Below are positions 51,301-61,845 of a stretch of DNA of 64,000 nt, in pieces. Location of the stretch: contig CAIIXF020000009.1 in the NCBI GenBank assembly GCA_903813345.2, positions 1,798,001-1,862,000 on the forward strand, read 5' to 3'. The stretch comes from Owenia fusiformis. Its lineage: Eukaryota; Annelida; Polychaeta; Sabellida; Oweniidae. The notes beneath the pieces were generated by a model that was not told the origin of the DNA, ran no database searches, and saw only the letters and a list, made by a program, of their open reading frames with translations. Within the stretch, counting starts at the first letter, position 1, and every line of letters starts with the position of its first letter. Both the position numbers and the translations under genes were made by a program.

Positions 51301-52716
51301 AATCCACCTTTTACATGAATCCAATCCACATAAGGCTTGGCATTTGAACCACATCAGGCGTATATGACATTTACGCTCTGAGGTGTCACATATTGTTCCT
51401 ATATCGTGTCTTGGCGCCACAGTTCAACGATATCTTCGTGAATTCTTGTTCCACAGACACGGATGATAAGGTAACTGATTTGCAGTGATTCGGTAACGCT
51501 ATGAGTCTATAATGGAGAGCTAACAGATGTCATGAGCAATACACGTTGCTCCAACTGAAATTTCTAAACCTCCCTCATCGACGTATCTCTCTTACCTTGC
51601 CTTGATTTACCAAAGCATGTCAACTATAAAGTGGTTTAATTCAATGAAAACTAAAAACATCAAAATCAACCCTTATTGTCCGCCATCTTGAATGTGAAGG
51701 TAACTGCCATTACCCTCTCTTGATACCAACCAATGAGTCACGGACTACCCAGTACTCAATATTTCGGTTATAATGAAATTACATTGAGAAATCAAGCACG
51801 TTTTTTTCAAAAAAATAATCTGAGTTCTGCTATTTATATATATTAAAATGAAAACCATTATCGTATTTGGAGCAAATTACTAGCATTTTAGAGCCAAAGA
51901 AGCATTCGAGCACCCAAAGTATACCATACGAGTGCTGGAGATTCCGTTAACACTAATAAATAAACAGTAAACATTGTTATTTACGTTTTTATATAATTAT
52001 TTCGATTTGAGTTTATTGTCAAAATAAGAACAAACTATTACCAAGTAATCAACCTCCATCCAAAATGAATACATATACATTGTATGCATGCTTTTCAATG
52101 AATCCTTCATATTTAAATGAGGTTATAATATAATCACTTTGTAATTTGTATTCGGAACTAGAAAGAATAAATAAAAATGAACACAACATTGTATCGTTGA
52201 TTGAATGAGTCATGGCTATGTACATTTACTAAAATTCTACAGTGACTATAAAACTAAGATATAAAATATAATGGGTACAGCAGTTTGGTTGGAGCATGTC
52301 GTAAAGCTTTTTCACCCTTGCTTTAATTGATCGCTTTACACATCTTAACATATAATAGTTAGAATTATCGTCCATTATTGTCATAAAGATGTCGCTGTAT
52401 GTCCAAGACAGTACTCTGAGTCCTGATTGATAAAAGATGAGAACGAGGGTAGTCCTAGAATCGTTTTCAAGAATAGATATTTGATTTATTATTCCTTCCT
52501 CGTTTTACACAGTTACTATCAATTAATGTAGATATTACGTTGCGAGGAAGTGGTAGTGTGAAATGTTTGATATTGGCACCAGTAAGTAAAGGCATGACCA
52601 GAGTGACATCTATGAAAGCATACATTCGCTGTATTATTAAAAATATGTAATTAATGCACTCAAAGATGTCGCTCTCGTCAGATTAACGTCGGTTCTCCAA
52701 ACTGAGATTCAAATTG
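48395..52716. other. Intergenic, one foldback repeat, no gene seen
   Basis: I see no exon of a recognisable family between the Ly6 and LIM genes, which converge here. It contains the inverted-repeat element at 50620-51735 and a (TA)n run near 50540. Confidence 0.45.
50620..51735. repeat. Foldback element with inverted arms
   Basis: 50622-50720 and 51632-51733 are inverted copies; both contain attcaagatggcgga and flanking words. A second inverted pair lies inside (about 50745-50790 and 51297-51335). There is no coding content. The ATGGCGG here belongs to the repeat and is not a gene start. Confidence 0.65.
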
Positions 52717-52816
52717 TTAAAATTGCTCCTTCGCCTGCAGATTCTTTCCCGTCACTTGCTGCTGGAAGTGAAGCTTGCAGAAAAGGATTCCCTCACTCTG
52801 TCTATAGTTGTTCAGG
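52717..52816 (-). CDS. LIM gene alternative terminal exon C
   Basis: The exon begins after attgcag and is exactly 100 bases. With the shared exon's two leftover bases it reads NLNNYRQSEGILFCKLHF and ends QQQVTGKNLQAKEQF before TAA. It supplies the last zinc ligands of LIM finger 2, CKLH. It is the most distal of three parallel versions. A downstream AATAAA on the minus strand lies near 52484. The acceptor and frame are intact, so I expect it to be used. Confidence 0.82.
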
Positions 52817-53403
52817 CTGCAATGATATCGTCATGTATAGGCTTCTAAATGCACATATTTCTTATTATCCCCGACCTTCCACCGTTCAAAGCAGTTGGCG
52901 AACTTGACTAACTTTGGTTGAGTATTTTTAAATAAAACCACAATTTGCTCAATGGTGGTTCTAATATTGCAAGCATCCCATCACCATATACTTATCCCAT
53001 AATAGTGTAAGTTGATTTCGTCCATTTGTAATTAATCAAAGTATTTTAATTACTTGCATATTGTTCCAAACACCAGTGATCGAATAACTAATCAGTTGAA
53101 AACGTGATCACCATAAAGATAATAAATGAAGGAGAAAAATCCCTAAGTGAATGTGCATAGTTAGCAGTTGAAGCATTGCGTATTTATTTCTATAATACTC
53201 TAAATTTTGACTAGATCTGTGTACCCTAGGACGACGTAATTCAGCATAATGCGACGCAATTCACCAGCCTAAGACGACACATCCCGCTGCCTATTTATCT
53301 AGTCTATAATGATATACAGAGGCTCTTAATATAATCTAGTCTCTATGAATTGCTATAGACTAAGAGCCTCTGAAAATCAGAAAATGTCACTTTAAGATAT
53401 ATT

Positions 53404-53503
53404 CTAGTACTGTGCGGTACATTGCAGATTCTTTGAGGTGACCTGCTCGTGGAAATGATTCTTGCAAAGAGGAATCCCTTCATTCATCGCATAGTTATTC
53501 AAG
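53404..53503 (-). CDS. LIM gene alternative terminal exon B
   Basis: 100 bases after a ttttag acceptor. It reads NLNNYAMNEGIPLCKNHF and ends HEQVTSKNLQCTAQY before TAG. It supplies ligands CKNH to finger 2. The variable Ala-Met-Asn-Glu segment replaces Arg-Gln-Ser-Glu of exon C. An AATAAA lies near 53183 on the minus strand, before exon C, so it could form its own 3' end. Confidence 0.82.
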
Positions 53504-53805
53504 CTAAAACCAAGAAAAGCATTTTGATCATAAGATAAATCTCATTTCCACTAGGAAAACTGCTACATGTTTAGTTTATATGATACTAACTATTTAGAAG
53601 AAACTAATTTGTAATTACAAAGTTTTTTATACATTTTTGATTTTAAGTATTAAAATCATTATCCCTTAATCCAAAATTAAGCATTTTGAGCTGCATTAGG
53701 CTAATTAGAAAAGTATATTAAAACTGTTTGGAACGCATGCAAATTGAAATACGGTAAAGAAGGCTAAGGTATCAACATACTAACAACATTACAATTAGGT
53801 AAAAA

Positions 53806-53905
53806 TCAGTATAGAGAGGGGGCCTGGAGGTTTCTTGCTGTAACATTTTTGTGGAAATCGCTCTTGCAGAAAAGCACACCGTCACTCTGGCAGTAATTGT
53901 GAAGG
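53806..53905 (-). CDS. LIM gene alternative terminal exon A
   Basis: 100 bases after a ttacag acceptor. It reads NLHNYCQSDGVLFCKSDF and ends HKNVTARNLQAPSLY before TGA. The last zinc ligand here is Asp (CKSD) instead of His, which is allowed in LIM domains. There is an extra Cys in the loop. It is nearest to the shared exon. I see no canonical AATAAA before exon B, so its 3' end is unclear. Confidence 0.82.
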
Positions 53906-55085
53906 CTGTAATGATGCCAAACGAAAGTTATTCACAAACACAACGCAACACAAATCAACACAAACGTTAGTATACTGTACGTAAATGGCGAAGATTTACG
54001 ACACACACAAAATGTTAATGGGTTCAGTTTATTATATCTAGGTCACGTTAGTCAGGAGTCATTGCTCGCAATACGATATTCTAGTAGTTTTAATATGTTG
54101 CACAAATTATAAGCGATTGGATTTTAGTTATTCTCTGAGATAACTTTTCTCGTAAGAAAGTACAAGTATTACTATGTCCCATCATTTCTAAGTAGTTAAC
54201 GTATACATAAATATATTGGGCGAGACTTGAGAATTAATATACATTGTCACTCAAAATTGAAACTTCTGATTGGGTTTGGAGCCGAGATGCCCGGATATGA
54301 CCGAGCAAAAGCCGAAATTCACGTGACTTTTTTTTGACCTAAAAATACTTTATGAAGCATCAAATGCCACATTGCTCAGTTTAACAAATGGAAACATCAT
54401 TATCTAAACAGCTGACCTAGCAAAATATTGTAGTTATTCGATCAAATATGTAGTTGATAATAGGGGTCATACCCGTATTTACCCGCATGAAAGTTTTGTT
54501 GTTTCAGCAGGACGTGTATGGGAAGAACCGGCGAAGAAAATACACTTCAAAATAAACGTTGAAAATATTCATTAATTGGCACACGAGTGACTGCTTCCAT
54601 ATCATATTAAGATATAAACGAAAGACTGAAACCATCTGCATATTCTAAGTTGAGTATTTCCTATTTGGTAATGAAACTGAAGAAATATTGGCACTAAATG
54701 GAAGTCGTGTTCTCATATTACCAGTGTTATGGTTTCTGTAGAACTCGGCGATTTTTATTTTTTGCGTAAACAAGCTCTGCATGGTCTGTATGTTGTTACC
54801 TACTCGCTGAAGTTGGTGGGTGTAAAAGCAAGCACTGCTACAAATATAACTAAAGTGAGGTAACTACATTTACACATTCTAAACAAGCAAATCTTGTTCT
54901 ATCTTCCCTCAAGAGAACATGTAGTCATTGTTCTAAAAACATTGCTCCAAAAGCAGGGCTCTAAACATCGTTTAGTGAAGGAACGCATTTGGTACGCCTG
55001 GAGCCTTCCTACAATAGCATAGTGCAATGCTAAATGCAAGAATTCTATGTGAGGGATTAGATTGACATTCAAAACACGCATTTAA

Positions 55086-55311
55086 ACAGTGACGGATCCA
55101 CAAATTAAAAAGGGGGGGGGGGAATTTTGAGTCTGGAAAAAAAGTCCGTTCTTGCGCGGAAAAAGATTTTGGGCTCCTAAGACCAAAAATTAAGGCACAT
55201 TCTTGGTAAATTGACCAAAAATGCCTAAAAATGCCAAATTATGCCAAAAGGCCCATTTTTGAGGCCCTATATGCGGCTGAAGCCATGCCCCCCCCCCGGA
55301 TCCACCACTGT
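55086..55311. mobile_element. Short MITE with CAGTG-GGATCC ends
   Basis: CAGTGACGGATCCAC at the left and GGATCCACCACTG at the right are inverted, each next to a G or C homopolymer. The CAGTG start suggests a hAT-like MITE. No clear 8-base target duplication is visible. It lies in the LIM intron. Confidence 0.5.
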
Positions 55312-55899
55312 TATAATGCATTATGTTTTGAGTATGTCGACATTTCGTCACGTGACACGTGCAATGCGCATGCCCCAAAAGCTTTGATTCAAGCAGTGCT
55401 TGTCACACTGTCATACCTTGCAATAGGTGTAAATGAGCAGCCCATCTGACTAATCCATAATAACGATTAATTATTTGTTTTTAGACATTTTTCTCTATTA
55501 TTTTGAATTATTGAATACGTTATCTTATATGTTTTTCTATTTGTTTTAACTAAACAACCAAAGGGAACTTTGAGGGTGGCTCATTTATTCGAAATGATCG
55601 GTATGATAGCGTGATTATTTTGCAACAACAACACAACAACAGCAACAACATATGTTAGACATACTAATTCAAAATACTTCAACATAGCACTATCCATCAC
55701 TTTAAGTTAAATAACAAAATTAATCTAATTTAAATGACAATGCAACTCTACTAATCTATATGTCTATCAATCCATAAGTTCTAGACATAATTAGCAACAA
55801 CATCCAAAAATTCAAACAAAACAAGATCCCGATAAATTCAACTCAAGGTACACTTGTATACATTAAAGGCTCCACACGAGCGAATCCTTCGAGACTTAC

Positions 55900-56024
55900 T
55901 TGAGTGTGAGGTTGCATTCTTTACATTTAAAACATGACTTATGGAATGGAATCTTTCCGGCCTCGATCCTCTCTGCAGCGTATACGGACTTTGTGCAGAC
56001 TCCGCACTTCTCAATCTGTCCTCC
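55900..56024 (-). CDS. LIM-domain gene, shared exon (finger 1 and start of finger 2)
   Basis: 125 bases between a ttccag acceptor and a GTAAGT donor. It reads GGQIEKCGVCTKSVYAAERI and then EAGKIPFHKSCFKCKECNLT. The ligands are CGVC and HKSC of finger 1 and CKEC of finger 2. It ends in phase 2, and all three downstream exons at 53806-53905, 53404-53503 and 52717-52816 start with one C that completes an Asn codon. The domain resembles the single LIM of EPLIN/LIMD2/MICAL-type proteins, which act in cytoskeletal or adaptor complexes; that role here is inference. Upstream exons, including the start codon, were not found. Confidence 0.87.
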
Positions 56025-56035
56025 CTGGAATATAA

Positions 56036-56190
56036 ACACTAGCCTTTAACGAGATTTAGCACAAGTAATATAAACACTAGGCTTTAACGAGATATAGCAC
56101 AAGTAATATAAACCTAGGCTTTAACGCGATATAGCACAAGTAATATAAGCACTAGGCTTTAACGAGATATAGCACAAGTAATATTTATTA
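56036..56190. repeat. Tandem repeat, about 39-bp unit, four copies
   Basis: Four near-identical units containing ctaggctttaacgagatata and agcacaagtaatata follow one another. They start only 11 bases upstream (minus strand) of the shared LIM exon, in the preceding intron. Confidence 0.88.
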
Positions 56191-59084
56191 AGACTTTAGG
56201 TCATGCCATGGGTGTTTGATAACAGTTCTTTATTTTCGGAGGTGAACACTTTTCGTTCACTTTAAATAGGTTTCACTGTGGGTCACAGGCATATTTAACT
56301 CTCCCTTTAAAATAACTTCAAATGATTTCATATATTTGGATGCAACATAGAGTGGTGTTATTTTCAACTTGATAAGGTTGAAATGCGTAAAACAGCCACA
56401 AACATTTCCGAAGTTCCATATATTTATAATTGACTCTCCCACGCAGTAACATTAGCTTTGAAATCCTAGCTGTTTGGCTGATTGATGACTTCACCCCCGG
56501 GACTTCACCGCACTGAAATGAGTTTTGTATCAGAAAGTGTCTGATAAATTGCACTGCGTTTCTGACCCATCCCCCAGCCAATGATGTCATAGAATAAATC
56601 AAGAGTTTAGATGATAACAATTCGATCGTTGTTCGTCATTTAAAAAAAGGCGCACGCAGACTGACTTGAGAGAATTCAGCCGATTAGCTTATTGGGCCAT
56701 AAACTGCTTCTCGTCGGACATTTCCTGTAGTTTTGCGTTAGACTTCTTCATTACTAGAGGTCATAGAATCCATTCGTCAAATTACCATGCAATTTCGGTA
56801 ACTTGTGGTAAAGTCATGTAAGGTTAACTCTTTGAAGGCGGGGAGTAAAAAAGTTAAAACAACTTGACCGGTATTTGACCATTTATTCTTAGGATTACTC
56901 TGTCCTCGCAAAACAGGCCCATCTCGACATTAATTTATTAACAAACCCAACAGAAAAATTAACTATTATTGTGATACAACTAGGGTCTGTGTGGGCTTAC
57001 AAGGGAGCCATAATATCTGGAGGTCTATCATTTCGATCTTCAAAACCGGGCTTCAATGTACCAGTAACATGAAGCATGTTGTACAAAGTATATAAACATT
57101 TTGACTGGTAGCGTTTTTCGTAAACGCTAATTGAAGTGGCAGCTTGATTGATTATTCGGGAGTCACCTGTACATATTGCATACATGTACTCTTATACATT
57201 TGTAATCAAACGTGGACACGAGTGCTTCAATTTGACAGTAATGTTTATGTCTAATTAACATGACATTTGCTCGTGAAGTTTGTTTTATATAGTGAAATGA
57301 TACTTTATCAGACATGTTTTCATGTTTACATTTTCTAGTGGTAGTTTACTTTGATTTATGTGGTTGACGGATGGAATTTCTGACCCGATAGGGTTTTGAT
57401 GAAATTGTAGCTGAGATACCGTATTTGAAATAACGATTCATTTAATCCATTCGGAAGTTATGTGTTAATCCAAGTGTCTACAGTTTAATGCAAAGCCGCG
57501 AAAATACTTCATATCGAGTCGTATAAACTTTAGAAACTTGGCTACGGATAAGCAAGTCTATCTCGACCGATGACCAATGCACAACTTAAGTCATATGAAT
57601 ACGGTATCATCTTATTTATTTCATAGCATATGATATGTATAGGGAAGAGATCAAAAGAGAATCAGAGGGTCTCCTAAAACAGGAGGGGTACACGGAATAA
57701 CCCGACAGTTCAATCATGTAATGATGGTTGAAATAGTAAATTCTTTCTTTAAGTGATCCGACAGAATTAGAAGTGCCAACACTTGTTATCGTGGCACTTA
57801 CACCGACCATTGTAAATTATTTTAAGACTTGGAGTACGATATGAATTTTTATACAGACAGCAACGGAAAAAAGATTTTCTTCGAGAACCTTAGGATGGTT
57901 CAATTTACCTTTGAACATATAGACACGGGTATTCCACACATCATACACACTGCATGTTATTTGATAATGATCGTTGTGGCTTCTGACTGCATGTGGATAC
58001 GTTCCACATTTGTTTTTGTTTTGTTTATTAAAACATAATCCAGATAATGTGCCACATAAACTCTACAAGTAAAAGCTCGTGGCATATAACGTCTTGTTTT
58101 CGAGTCAAGCGCCAGAACATGAACATTTTGAACGATTTACAATTTAGAAATGCTGCCTAATCTCAAACATATATAATTAACCAAGCCATGTAATGGCCAA
58201 AACAATCATTCTTCTCAAGAAAAATTATCGTAAGCCATATAAACTTTTGGAGATCGTTTCTCTATTAACACATTTTTGTGACAACTATGTTGAGACTTCC
58301 AATGTTGCCTTATAATATGAAGGGACGATTGAACATATAAAAGTTGGATAAAAGTTGGAATGAACCAGAACAACACAACAGTATTTGGGGATATGGTTGG
58401 CACATTACCCTGCGTGCAGAGTCTAGTTATAAACGAGTAAAGGCGAAGCTATCTTCTAAGAAATGAAGTCGAAAGAATCCAAAGGGTATTGGCATTAAGA
58501 ATTTAGACGAAATTTAGTATTTAGGTATCCATTGAACGAAGTGAACCATTTGCTTATAATCAGTTCATTAGTTCTCACAAAGTCCCCCAAAATAACCTCG
58601 AAATATCAGAAACAGTTGCCAACTTGTTATCTGAGCGTATCTTTGAATTACGTCCACTGAAGACATTTACGTCTATTTATGTAAGCTCTCTTAGATACTG
58701 TTGCTAGTAGCTTTGAAATGCAACATTCTGACCCAAGCTGTTACAGATATGCGATATCATATCTATGTAAACATTCTAACATGCTTCTGGATATCTTGAG
58801 GTTATATGGTGGAAGGAAGGAAATTCCATGTCCTCTCAGAATATCGAGGTATCAGAAATAGTTAGTCATAATTTTAATATTATAGGTCAAGAAGATTTTT
58901 TTATTTATTAAAATCATATTAACATATTTACATAATATGATACTCAAGATATTGTACTCAAGCCACTCAAGGCCTTTTTAATTAGATATGATGATTATGT
59001 AGCTATAGGGTTTGTAAGGTGTCTAAATGTGTTTCACTAGAATTTCTCACAAGTGGCTAAATAAATGAAAACAACAGGCAAAGT
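56191..59084. other. No gene seen (probable LIM gene upstream intron)
   Basis: I see no exon with a recognisable product on either strand. If the LIM gene continues upstream on the minus strand, this is intronic. Confidence 0.4.
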
Positions 59085-61845
59085 TAATACTCTAGTAGCT
59101 CATGCTGGTTGAGTATGCACTTCTATGTCCAGAGATTTTCTCATCAGAAATCATCTATGTGAAGGTCATTGATCAATTTTGGCTTGGTAACATATTTGCC
59201 ACTGAAGGCGAAATAGGTCAAATGGCCACGCCCTTTTTTACGCAAATACTCCCCCCCATTTTTGCATCTCCGGAACCGTTGGACATAAAAGGTTGTGTGA
59301 CCACTCAAAATGTCGGGAATGGCCACATTATAGGGGGTCAATAATACATTTGTATTTAAAAAAGTCAATGGTTCTCAAGATATTTCCCAAAAACTGATTT
59401 TAGAATGAAAACTCCACTATTTTCTCCTTTGATCCTGTCCCTAGCTCCGATTTCGTTACTCGGCTGGGAAAAAAGGTTTGTTGGTATCATTTTGTTCCAG
59501 ACACTCTCTAGAATAAATTCATCTTGGGTGGAATAAAAATGTGTGGTAAACGAATTCGCTATGGGCAGTTAAAGAGGCGCCATCTATTCATTTTCAAACA
59601 GGGGGTAGGGGTATAAAATAATTTTTTAACACATTTTAATAGTAAAATGACATTGAAATAGTAAAATGACATTGAAATACTAATAAAATCTTATCAAAAA
59701 CATTATTTACAATCAGTATGAATTTTCTTGTGTGGATTAGGGTGAAAATAAGGGCATATCTTGAAATTCACTACAGGGGCGCCACCTATTTCTGTACGTG
59801 TACTAACTTATTTTAGATTCGTTAAGGTACGAAATGTACTGAAAAAATTCATTCTGAAGGACCTATACATGTTCATACCACATACTTAAAATTAGATCAT
59901 TAGCTTATGTACCAGCGAGGAAAAAATTTAAGTCCAGAGATTTTCTCTTCAGAAATCATCTATGTGAAGGTCATTGATCAATTTTGGCTTGGTAACATAT
60001 TTGCCACTGAAGGCGAAATAGGTCAAATGGCCACGCCCTTTTTTACGCGAATTCTCCCCCCCCCCCATTTTTGCATCTCCGGAACCGTTGGACATAGAAG
60101 GTTGTGTGACCACCCAAAATGTCCGGAATGGCCACATTATAGGGGGTCAATAATACATATGTATTTAAAAAAGTCAATGGTTCTCAAGATATTTGCCAAA
60201 AACTGATTTTAGCATGTTACGCACAACAGTTTTCATCTATCCTGCATCATTTAAGACTGAATCCGCAGCTTCTATCTAGTCAGATCAGCGAAGGAAACAA
60301 ACTTTTTTGGTTGTTGAGTTGAAAATTAAAATTTTTTAAATGTATAATCATATTCCTACATCTTATTAGTATAATATTATGACAAAGCAAGAGTACATAC
60401 ACCATTTTGAGTTTATTTGAGATACATATGCTCCATATTTTGGAAGTTATTAAGGTGACATATGGTCACCCCTGGGACGTCAGAAGCCAAAATGAGAATT
60501 AATAATTTCTAAAATGTACAATCATTTTTCTACTTCTTATTACTAATATTATGACAAAGCAAGAGTACATACACCATTTTGACCACATTTGAGATACATA
60601 TGCTCCATATTTTGGAAGTTATTAAGGTGACATATGGTCACCCCTGGGACGTCAGAAGCCAAAATGAGAATTAATATTTTTTTAAATGTACAATCATTTT
60701 CTTACTTCTTATTACTAATATTATGACAAAGCAAGAGACACCATTTTGACCACATTTGAGATACATATGCTCCATATTTTGGAAGTAATTAAGGTGACAT
60801 ATGGTCACCCCTGGGACGTCAGAAGCCAAAATGATAATTAATATTTTTGTTAAATGTACAATCATTTTCTTACTTCTTATTACTAATATTATGACGAAGC
60901 AAGAGTACATACACCATTTTGAGCACATTTGAGATGCATATGCTCCATATTTTGGAAGTTAATAATGTGAGATATGGTCACCCCTATCCTGCATGATACC
61001 AAAATTTTAAATTTCAATAAATTTTTTCTCCGCTGGTACATAAGCTATTGATCTAATTTTAAGTATGTGGTATGAACATGTATAGGTCCTTCAGAATGAA
61101 TTTTTTCAGTACATTTCGTACCTTAACGAATCTAAAATAAGTTATTACACGTACAGAAATAGGTGGCGCCCCTGTAGTGAATTTCAAGATATGCCCTTAT
61201 TTTCACCCTAATCCACACAAGAAAATTCATACTGATTGTAAATAATGTTTTTGATAAGATTTTATTAGTATTTCAATGTCATTTTACTATTAAAATGTGT
61301 TAAAAAATTATTTTATACCCCTACCCCCTGTTTGAAAATGAATAGATGGCGCCTCTTTAACTGCCCATAGCGAATTCGTTTACCACACATTTTTATTCCA
61401 CCCAAGATGAATTTATTCTAGAGAGTGTCTGGAATAAAATGATACCAACAAACCTTTTTTCCCAGCCGAGTAACGAAATCGGAGCTAGGGACAGGATCAA
61501 AGGAGAAAATAGTGGAGTTTTCATCCTAAAATCAGTTTTTGGGAAATATCTTGAGAACCATTGACTTTTTTAAATACAAATGTATTATTGACCCCCTATA
61601 ATGTGGCCATCCCGGACATTTTGAGTGGTCACACAACCTTCTATGTCCAACGGTTCTGGAGATGCAAAAATGGGGGGGGGAGTATTTGCGTAGAAAAGGG
61701 CGTGGCCATTTGACCTATTTCGCCTTCAGTGGCAAATATGTTACCAAGCCAAAATTGATCAATGACCTTCACATAGATGATTTCTGAAGAGAAAATCTCT
61801 GGACATAGAAGTGCATACTCAACCAGCATGAGCTACTAGAGTATA
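59085..61845. mobile_element. 2.8-kb palindrome (long-arm foldback element)
   Basis: Arms at about 59085-59920 and 61018-61845 are inverted copies with very few differences over about 830 bases. The ends read TACTCTAGTAGCTCATGCTG, flanked by TAA on the left and TAA on the right, a possible 3-base target duplication. The loop holds a further direct copy of the outer arm (59925-60237) and a tandem array. There are matching short open frames in both arms but no transposase. It looks like a non-autonomous, recently formed element. Confidence 0.78.
60320..60990. repeat. Tandem repeat of about 170-176 bp, four copies
   Basis: The word tattatgacaaagcaagag recurs at about 60373, 60549, 60720 and 60889. 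Each unit also contains gctccatattttggaagt and ggtcacccctgg. The array forms the loop of the palindrome. Confidence 0.9.

Noticed and set aside
53788-53830. LIM exon A continuing through a GC donor at CTCCAG|GCCCCC
   Set aside because: The donor is poor and the in-frame stop gives the same 100-base length as exons B and C.
59102-61829. Three near-identical open frames (about 60-100 codons) in the palindrome arms
   Set aside because: Identity comes from the duplicated DNA; copies break at different points and show no known domain.
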